NCBI GenBank assembly: GCA_019916065.1
Contig: CM034241.1
Location: 25,786,340 to 25,850,339 of the forward strand
DNA: 64,000 bases
Direction: 5' to 3'
Source: Vitellaria paradoxa
Lineage: Eukaryota; Streptophyta; Magnoliopsida; Ericales; Sapotaceae
Under the pieces are notes generated by a model. That model made no database searches. It was not told the origin of the DNA and was given only the letters and a program-made list of their open reading frames with translations. This document shows positions 55,750 to 64,000 of this stretch, in pieces. Numbering within the stretch: the stretch's first letter is position 1; the number at the start of each line of letters is the position of its first letter. A program made the position numbers and the translations under genes.

Positions 55750-57150
55750 CCATCAATATGAATAGTCTTATTATCTCCGTCATTAGCTTAACTTATCATA
55801 TCACACCCAACAAACCTAACTCAATATTACACCCAACACAACTCCACACACCCAACCACCCTACACAAGCGCACACAACATACAACACAATTGGGCAGGT
55901 ACTCTACAATATTGGCTTGTGGCCACGGTGCCCATTCCCCAGCACATCATTGTAGGTGTTTGTAGTAGTGCTTAGGCACCGATCCTATGCTATCATAGGC
56001 ATATGCATCCCCCAAGACAATTAATACACCATCATAGGTGTGTGCATTACTTTGTAGGTTACTAAGTCATTGAAAATGACAACCAAGGACTACATAGATC
56101 TAAGGACTTTCAACTTGTGGGTATATATACCCTTTAATTCAATGGTAGTCTCGACACAAAATCAACTTACGCACCCTATATAAATAGGACCTCTCAATTC
56201 ATTCATAACAGGACACACCGTTCAATTCACAACACCATAGTAGCAGGATATCATGTCCAAATAGTAAGGTATCACACCCCAAACACGTATAGTAGGACAA
56301 CATTGTCCAATCAGCAAGGCATCATAACCCCAACCCGCACTATTCCCCACATCCACACTCATACTATTTCATTATGAAATTCTGAAAATAATTCAACAAA
56401 CAATCAATCAATCAAAATAACACATGATTGATAACAGGAAAACCCTTATCAAATAGTAGATAAAATCCTGGCTTTATTTTAGAGACCACCCAAACAAATT
56501 TCACTATAAATTTTGATTATAAGAAATTGAACCTAAACACTTGAAGACTCCTCACATGTATTCATTCAATATCTTACTGGACTCCTTGATACACCAAAGC
56601 CAAGTGGAAAACCTTTTTGACTCTTTAGGAAGACTATCTGAAATCCTTCAAAACTTGCTAATAGTAAGAATGTAAAGAAAGGAGAAAGAGAAGCTCTCAA
56701 TAATAATACTCTCCTTAGACTCTATAATATGCTATGTGTGTATTTGCATTCTGTGTTAAAACATATTTATAGAATAAATAGAGCTAATGACATTAGGAAA
56801 CTTAGGTCTAATAAAAAACTCAACTGGTTAAACCCTTGAGTTTGCTGCACTTATCTTAAGAGCAATACTAGATGTGGCTTGAAACTTCGGCTTCCTTGCG
56901 CCTTCCTTGTAGGTTGCACTATTTTGTTTTATACTGGATTGTTCATGACACCAGAACCTTCAGGCTCTCTGTGGCCAGCCTGCGGACCCAATTGGTAATG
57001 ACTTCTCAATTCGGAAAAAAACCTTCCTCAGTTAGTATTCCTAAATAGTCAGACTTCTTACAATTTGGAAGCTCTTGAGACTCAATCTTCTTTAAATCCA
57101 AAATTTGTTTGAATAATAAAAACTATTAACAAACAAGTCGAGTCAAGTTA
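55750..57150 (-). repeat. Possible decayed gypsy LTR, right part
   Basis: Continuation of 47776-48363 beyond the inserted element. It includes cytosine-rich stretches and a minus-strand TATAAATA candidate near 56765, and ends around gttacgtttaca. No ORF. The LTR identity is tentative. Confidence 0.25.
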
Positions 57151-58820
57151 CGTTTACATATCCACTACTTCCCCTTTCTATAATCAAATTGGTAAACATT
57201 AAATGTAAGGAAAATTAAAAAACAACTCAATGGAGATAGATTTAAAGGATTAAATACTCATAATAAAATATCACAAGTGCTATAATCAAAGCAATGTTTT
57301 AAGAATTGATAATTTGAAATTGAATGACATAAATGACTATGCAACAACAGGGATTTCATATCTCAACATTTTTCACATCATGAGTGGTTTCAAGTCATAT
57401 TAGCGAACATACTAGTGTTGTGTATGATTTGAATATCCTCTAACAAATACTAATTGCACATCAGTCAACTTCATTACATACAAACATGCTCTTAATGGAC
57501 ATTGATTAGCCATTGCGACAAAATTTAAAAATTTTTGCACTTTTCAACTAATTTCTCTTAATTTTTTTTTCAACTATATTCTTTTTGTTTTGTTTTGGGT
57601 TTTCTTTTTTTTTTTTTTTCAATTAAGCATAATAATTGTTCTCCAAGCTTGTTTTTAGGTAATTTTTGTGATTTTTCAATTTTTGTACAATTCCTAACAA
57701 CCTCAGTGGTTACACACACTTATGGATAGATAGCCTTTTCCTCTATATTGTCACTACCCAGAGAGTAATTATTTTGACAACCAACACGTCAATAGGGGTA
57801 ACTTCACTTTATTCCACTAGTAGTCCTTTTCAAGAAAATCTACTTGAGAGATTTCAAAGAACAACTACAATCCATGTAGAGAATGTAAAGATTGTGCAAA
57901 GATGAATATGTGAATACACTACATGTTAGATTCAACTCGTGTAATAAAAATGATAAATCACAACTATGACAAAGAATAACTAAACATTATTTCATGTTAG
58001 AAAAACATATGACTATAAATGATATGACATTATTATATCTTAGATTCAATTAACGTTCAGTCACTATGCTTTATTAAACTAGAGTCGTAAGGGTTTAAAC
58101 ATGGAATAATACAAGGAAGATGATGAAAACTGTACGTCTATGACAGCAATAGATGATCAAAAAGATTAAGCATTTGATTTTTAAACAAAATTAGTTGAAT
58201 GGATGCTTCACCAGAGATAATAATTTATCTCGGTAAGCATTATGAAAATAAAAAAAAAATGAATTAGAAGCTATTGTCTTTGCTGAAGATATGCTAGAAT
58301 CTAAAGTAGATTATTAAGAAAATATGAATGAAAAAACCTGGTACAATGTAGAGAATATGATGGAAGGCTAATAAAGTCAAATCATTAGGACAGTACAGGA
58401 CAAAACTAGAATATTGCACCCAAAAAAAAAAAAAAAAAGAATCAACTTTTCAGAGTGAGTCTTATGTGGTTGCAACTTTATCTAGCACATGTCAGACCCT
58501 ATGTGAAGGAATTTGCTTTAATTAAAAATACAATTTCACATTATCGTGCTATAGTTTTCTAATTTTTTTTTAATTTTTTATTCTATTTATTTTTAGTCCA
58601 GATTTCGATATCCAATCTCTTAGTCCATAAAAAGGTTTCATTTGTATGGAAGATTCATCAAAAAAAAAAAAAAAAAAAAAGCCTTACCTCATTTCTTTGT
58701 AATATTTATGTCTTGTAATATTAGTTCTACAATAGTGTTGGAATATTTATGTAATAGATGAGTAATAGTTTGAATGTTTTAATAATAATTAATGAAATTT
58801 GTGAAAATTATGTTTAAGCC
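57151..58820. other. Intergenic DNA
   Basis: AT-rich, with long A or T runs (near 57606, 58421 and 58660). I see no gene, LTR or paired terminal repeats. Confidence 0.55.
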
Positions 58821-58829
58821 AACTACTAG

Positions 58830-59438
58830 GGGATGGGGTATAGCTGGTGCACTTGTGCACGGTGCATTGTCAAGTGCACCTTTTCACCATTGGATGTTTA
58901 GAAATATAATCAACAGTCTCTGCTTTGAGATGAAAATTAAATAAAAATTTTAAATTTGCTTTCAATATCACTTTCTTAAAAAAAATAAAAATCTTAATTG
59001 ATTTTATCTAATAGAAATTCTACAGTATTTAATAAATATGTAAAATTTTATTATTTACTATAAATATTAACACACTTTTAAAAATATTAATCTAAAAACT
59101 TAAAAAAACGTATTTAAACATTTATTAAACACTACAAGGATCCCTTTGTCTTATTTATCATAAATACTATCAAACCTTTAAAAATATTAATTTAGAAACT
59201 TTTATTAAAAAAAAGTATTTACACATTTATTAAACACAATAGGAATCCCTATTAGACAAAGTTGACCATGATTTTTTATTTTTATTTTTTAAAAGTGCTA
59301 TTGAAAGCAAAGGTAACATTTTTATTTAATTTTTGTCTCAAAACAGAGACCGTTGATTGTATCTTTAAACATCCGACGGTAAAAACGTGCACTTGACAAT
59401 GCATCGGTGTACAAGTGCACCAACTGTACCACCATCCC
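58830..59438. mobile_element. Mutator-type MITE with long terminal inverted repeats
   Basis: The ends GGGATGG...TGGTGCACTTG are inverted copies of each other, and the similarity extends about 155 bases inward (58830-58985 versus 59283-59438). Flanks AACTACTAG (58821-58829) and AACTATTAG (59439-59447) form a 9-bp duplication with one mismatch, the size typical of Mutator superfamily insertions. The 609-base element has no coding capacity. Its centre holds a ~100-bp tandem duplication. Confidence 0.75.
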
Positions 59439-59447
59439 AACTATTAG

Positions 59448-61059
59448 TATCAGAGTTCAGATAATTTGAAGGACATATTCATAAATTTCTCACCTTATGA
59501 AGGTATATTTTCTAAATAATATAAAAACTTATAAAATTATATTATAATTATTAGTGTAGTTTAGGGTGATCATTTTACTATTTTGTATTGTTGTTGGGTT
59601 ATAGAGGACGTGAATGTAAATCCTCAAATGTTTAAGAGCGTAAATGTAACTCCAATCCTAAAACATAAATGGAGGCAAGTTGTTCATTCTTCTAGATAAT
59701 GAGAATGCACAATGTGAAGGCAATTACAATGTGAAGGCACAAAGATTTCACATCAGTGTTATTTTAAAATGCCACAGAGATGCCAACCGGAAAAAGAAGT
59801 CTTTGTGTGGAAAATAAGTAGTATGACGTCGAGTCATTATGGTCAAACCCATGAGGCAGAGTTAGATTGCAGGTTGTCCCTTTATTTTAATTATGAAAGA
59901 AAATAAATAAATAATATGGCTGTGCTATGTGCTAGTCAAAAAATTATAGATGAAATTTGTTATTAATTATGTCATAATATTCCACCAGAACGTACAATTA
60001 AACAGAACGAGGTGATAATAATATTTTTATAATCAAAAAATAATTCAATGATTTTTTATTTTAAATTAATTGAAACATAGCTTTATTACGCTACTCTGAA
60101 AAATAAAATTATAGTTACGTGCCATTAATATTCAACAATTAAACATATTTGTACCGTTTTGTAATCTTTTATACACAAAAAAAAAAAAAAAAAAGGTCCA
60201 TGGTAGCAAAAATTAAGAGAATAATAGACATGGGAAGCGAAGATGAAAAAATGATTCAAGAGCGTATAAGTTTGGGATAACTAAACTTTCAGTTACTCAG
60301 TTTTTTTTTTTTTTTTTCAAAATGACTAAAAACTAATTTTTTACATTTTAAATTACTTTTAAATATATATGAAGGAAACAAATATATAAACGAACAAAAA
60401 GCTAAAAAAAAGTAAGTAAGAAATTATTTTTTTTTTCAAACTAAACCTTAATTTTGAAAGTGAAATTAGTAAAGTATAAAGATTAACTAAAACTTTTTTA
60501 GTGAAATGGAGAACATGCAGTTACTATGCTAGTGAATGTTTGTGTTAATTATATCAATAAAGATAATATATAATATGAATGGTAAATTATGATTATTGTT
60601 ATTATGCTAGGAAATCTTAGTATTTATATCCCAGATAAATATTTGAATTAAACCATTATATCCCAGATAAATATTTGAATTAAACCAATAAACGATGGAT
60701 GGTATTTTCACTTAATATGTCATTAAATTATAAATATGTTTTTTTTATACTTATATATTCTATTTTATTCCTAGGCTTTTTTTTTTTTTTGAGAGCATTA
60801 TTTCTCTTAGGTTATATTTGATACGTGAGAATGAAATAAATGGAATCTATTTTCACTTTAACGTATTCTCATATTTAGTATTAAAAAATTAAGTTAGAAT
60901 GCTATTTTTTGAGATTAGCTATTCCTACATTAAATAAGAAAAAACATTCCATAACAAGTGATGAAATATTCATTCCATTGTAATAAAATTCGATTCAAAA
61001 ATTAAAAAATTAAAAAAAAATAAAAAACAAGAAACTACTTTGTTATAACAAAATTTTCT
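59448..61059. other. Intergenic DNA
   Basis: AT-rich with homopolymer runs. A perfect 32-bp tandem duplication lies at 60624-60687. No gene is visible. Confidence 0.55.
60624..60687. repeat. Two tandem copies of a 32-bp unit
   Basis: The unit starting ttatatcccagataaat is repeated exactly once, back to back. Confidence 0.8.
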
Positions 61060-61700
61060 CAATTACTCTCTTGGATTATAAAATAATCATTTTACCTCTT
61101 TACCTTATTTTCGACTTAAATTAATATTCAAACTCGACTTGTAAAATAACTGTTTTTACCCCTAAGTCTTTTTTTTTTTAAATTTGTATTTGAGCTTTCA
61201 AAAGACATAAAAATTCATTTATATTACTTAATGGCTTAGCAAATTTTGATCCGATCGAAACTCGGGCTATAAAATGACCACTTTACACTTGAGTCTATTT
61301 TTTGTCCAAATGTATATTTTAGGCTTCACAAGGGATTAAAAATATTTATCGATGACGTGTTTCTTATTAATTAAAAAAATTTCATCTCAATCTAAACTCA
61401 AATTATAAAATGATAATTTTATTCCTTAGCTATTTTTGTCCAAATTTGCATTCTAAACTGCCCAAAAGACTAAAAAAAAATCATTGACATATTTCTCAAT
61501 AGTTACACAAATTTCAGCCCGATCTGAATTCAGATTATAAAATGACTATTTTATCCCTGAGTCCGTTTTAGGGCCAAATATGTATTTTAGGCATTTCAAA
61601 AGATTAGAAAATATTTATTGACATGTTTTTGAACAATTATAAAATTTTGACTCAATTCGAATTCGAATTGTAAAACAATCATTTTATTTCTAAACCTTTT
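61060..61700. repeat. Degenerate ~133-bp tandem array upstream of the bHLH-type gene
   Basis: The core tataaaatgaccattttac recurs at about 61077, 61140, 61268, 61404, 61536 and 61669. The last four intervals are 128-136 bp, each containing a gtccaaat-tgtattttaggc block, an aaaagattaaaaa block and a gacatgtttc block. The short first interval is a partial unit. The array ends about 680 bp before the start codon at 62379. Confidence 0.65.
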
Positions 61701-62378
61701 TTTTAACTCAAATTCGCAATTCAAAAAAAAGTTTATTTTTATAAGTTTTTAAAAATTAATTTGAGTCATTTTTATCATATTTTATTTTATTTTATTATAT
61801 TTAAAATATGTAATAAATTTGAACGTCTATTCATTCACATTATTTTTTGTCGCTCATCAAACAAAAATATAATCGGCATTCTATTTGATTCCTACAATTT
61901 CCTACGTAACCTTAGTAAAATTTCTGTGTCCGTAACTAAATAAATGTAAAGGATAAGAAGACACCCACCCATTTCAATATTCCTCCCTTGACTCTTTTCA
62001 ACTACTCGAGGCTAGACATTGACGATAATTGTCTAAAACTCTCTCTCTCTCTCCTCTGCATACTTTTCAAGTTCCATCTCAGTTTCTTAGCCCCTACCGT
62101 ATACTTTTCAAGTTCCCATTTGCTTTCAAATATAATACATTTCTCTGCCTTGAGACTTTTCAACAGAGGTGGGGATCGACTTCTAAAGTTTTTTCTTTAT
62201 TCCTCATTAGCATTGGGGTTGTGGGATCTACTACCCTTTTTCTACTTTTCAAGAGACTCCCTGCATCTACCAATTCATGATTTTAAAGACCCGGCATGCA
62301 GGTTAGGTGAGCGGGAGAGAGATTCAAAGGGCTATATATCATGAAGTTTTCTTAGCAGTTGGTTTTCCGTGGTAGGAT
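61701..62378 (+). promoter_or_regulatory. Upstream region of the bHLH-type gene
   Basis: This contains CT-rich 5'-UTR-like DNA (ctctctctctct near 62040) and a TATATAT at 62333-62339, which is close to the ATG. The transcription start is unknown. ORFs at 61988-62344 are translations of this CT-rich DNA and are not supported. Confidence 0.35.
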
Positions 62379-62491
62379 ATGGACTCCATCTTCCTTGATG
62401 GAGCAGCCCGTGCCATCTTTCTCCGACACACAGTGCAGTCCTTTGGCTGCACTTACATTTGCCTATGGTCATACTTTCCCCAACCATCTAA
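62379..62491 (+). CDS. bHLH-type gene exon 1 (coding part)
   Basis: Starts at ATG 62379 and gives 37 codons plus two bases, ending at a GTGAG donor. This start is chosen because its frame continues the MYC_N domain. The overlapping frame from 62359 does not. Intron 1 contains a CT microsatellite (62500-62520). Confidence 0.6.
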
Positions 62492-64000
62492 GTGAGAAAT
62501 CTCTCTCTCTCTCTCTCTCCCCCCTCTCCCCCTACACATATCTATATGTATATATCTATATATGCAAGTATTTATGTACAGTGCATACATGGAAATAGCC
62601 CCATTTATGATATAACCCTAATTTAAAGGAACCCTAACTCTTGCTCACCATCTCGATGATTTTCCGTCGGTATCTGCATATACTTACTATTCCTTCTCTT
62701 ATGTTCTGAACATTTGCAGCAGCTGTTTGATCTTCATGGACGGATTCTACAAGGAAGAAAACATTAGTCAACCAAGTTCTTCATCGGGAAGTATTGCTCA
62801 GGGGCTCTTCAATGAATACAGACAATCCATGTTCATTGTCGAAAATGAGTATGACACAAAACTATACCTCAAGAAAATCACAAGCAAAAACAACACAAAT
62901 GCATGCATGTTCTACTTATCATTTAACATCTAATTCAGTACTTGAAATTTGAATTTGGTTCTAAAAATTCTTATGCTAGCCGGGTTCCGGGGCATGCTTT
63001 CAAGAACAATCTTCCTTTTGTGGAGCTCAAGGAATTGGATCTTCGAAGACTAGCCTCAATCGAAGCACAATTGCAATTCTATCAGGTAAGGTAATATTGC
63101 TGATTTATGATTATTATAACATTAATGACGAGGCAATCTTATTAATTAATATTGGTATATATTCAGAAACGTTTCAGCTAATTGACTAATTTCTTGTTAT
63201 TTGTGTTTGATTAATGCAGGAAGCTAGGATTAAGGTTTGTTCAACAAAGGTTCAGTCTGGAGTGTTTTAGTACAAAGTATAATTAATTTAATTAGCTTCA
63301 TGATCAACTAATAGTGTTTATTATTTTGATATATAAAATTAATCATAACAGACTGCAATATTTATGGGGTGCAAGGCTGGAGAGATTGAGCTTGGCATGC
63401 CTTATGATACTCATCCAGTAAGAACCTTTTCATTGTATGTTCAGTTAGAATTTTGTTGTAGGAACTTAATGTAGCTCAAAGGGGCAATATAAGCTTTGCT
63501 AATATACATAGTTGCAATTACAAAATGGATAATGGTATATATACAATCAGAAACAAAATACCATTAGAAAATCCTACCAGTAAGGCTTAGTGTGGAGTAC
63601 ATTTTAAAACATATATAATTGTAGTTATGTTTTCTTGTAGTATTTCTTTTTTTTTTTTTTTTAAACAAAAATTTATGCGCCCTCCCACTTTTGTATCAAA
63701 AAGAATTGTTATTAATAAGAGTAAATCAATTGGTAAAATTTTGAGTTTACTCCTTATAATCACCAGTTCAAGTCTACTTAAAATGCTTATCTAGTTTTTA
63801 ATTTGAAACCTCATGAATTAGTTGAAATGTGTGCAAACTGATCTAAATATACTGACTTATCAAAAAAAATAAAAAAATGTTATTAATTTGGGTTTCACAC
63901 AGGTTAACTTGGAAATGGAGATAAGGAACTGGTTCCCAGAAGATTTCCCTCCACAAGAACTACCCCTCCTTGCCCTCGGAGAGCTCATTTCCCTTCCAAT
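62379..64000 (+). CDS. bHLH-MYC_N domain transcription factor gene, 5' part
   Basis: Exons by splice signals and phase: 62379-62491, 62723-62848 (or from 62720), 62980-63085, 63220-63234, 63352-63417, and 63903 to the window end. The spliced reading stays open for about 174 codons. It begins MDSIFLDGAARA, then HTVQSFGCTYICLWSYFP (the xWTYxxFW region), LIFMDGFYKEE (the WGDGYY region), RVPGHAF (the LPGxAF region) and FMGCKAGEIELG (the GVxELG region). These are the landmarks of the MYC_N domain in MYC/GL3/TT8-type bHLH factors. The DNA-binding bHLH would lie beyond 64000. The Ser-rich and acidic parts fit an activator. I cannot assign a subfamily. Confidence 0.65.
62720..62848 (+). CDS. bHLH-type gene exon 2 with tandem acceptor
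   Basis: The acceptor is gcagcag, so splicing may begin at 62720 or 62723. Both keep the frame and differ by one serine. The exon encodes the MDGFY and QPSSSSGS segments and ends at the GTATGA donor two bases into a codon, which is completed by the first base of exon 3 (62980) as Asp. Confidence 0.6.
63220..63234 (+). CDS. 15-base micro-exon of the bHLH-type gene
   Basis: gaagctaggattaag sits between a ttaatgcag acceptor and a gtttgt donor and encodes EARIK in phase 0. Joining it restores the FYQ-EARIK-TAIFMGC continuity expected in the MYC_N domain. Confidence 0.6.
63690..63790 (+). repeat. Weak tRNA-like sequence in intron 5
   Basis: GTTCAAGTC near 63767 fits the Pol III B box, with an A-box-like gtaaatcaattgg about 45 bases upstream that misses the key G. 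A long T run precedes it. It could be a SINE fragment in the intron before exon 6. Confidence 0.25.

Noticed and set aside
61988..62598. Plus-strand ORFs of 79-118 codons upstream of and over exon 1
   Set aside because: Rich in Ser, Leu and Phe from CT-rich DNA. The frame from 62379 continues through the conserved exons, and these do not.

Overview
The window is nuclear DNA of a flowering plant, probably a eudicot. It is AT-rich, has GT-AG introns, and is filled with plant-type Ty1/copia and Ty3/gypsy LTR retrotransposons. Only the two edges show host genes. At 92-136 there is one 45-base exon resembling the K/C-region exon of a PISTILLATA/GLOBOSA-type MADS-box gene (+ strand). From 62379 to the right edge lies the 5' part of a gene (+ strand) whose six visible exons read as the N-terminal domain of MYC-type bHLH transcription factors. 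I cannot name the species.

Between the genes is a retrotransposon nest, almost all on the minus strand. Outermost is a Ty1/copia insertion (2210-43960, 5-bp target duplication CTTGC). It is a rearranged tandem array with three LTRs and parts of three internal regions (A, B, C). A solo LTR of an Athila-like element (5584-7072, duplication TTCAC) sits in unit A pol. A Tekay/Del-type chromovirus (8618-34216, duplication TATGC, 3.6-kb LTRs) splits unit A gag. An Athila-type element (13999-27525, duplication CTTGT) splits the chromovirus RNase H. By-eye LTR divergence (about 5% copia, 1% chromovirus, 0.5% Athila) agrees with this order.

To the right, 43966-47770 is unannotatable intergenic DNA with a degenerate repeat field. 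A faded LTR-like sequence (47776-48363 and 55750-57150) is split by a gag-only Athila relative (48364-55744). Then come intergenic DNA, a Mutator-type MITE (58830-59438), a ~133-bp tandem array (61060-61700), and the bHLH-type gene.

The most interesting signal is a promoter-like module in the Athila-type elements. Perfect or near-perfect GC palindromes (GGTCCGGACC in one family, GGGCGCCC in another) lie 55-230 bp upstream of the LTR TATA box. In the Athila element they come as pairs exactly 21 bp apart, and the same paired module recurs inside the element, upstream of its envelope-position ORF. One LTR has gained or lost exactly one 21-bp unit. All three Athila-type LTRs here also carry unrelated 114-137-bp tandem repeats downstream of the TATA box, so the layout is shared although the sequences are not.
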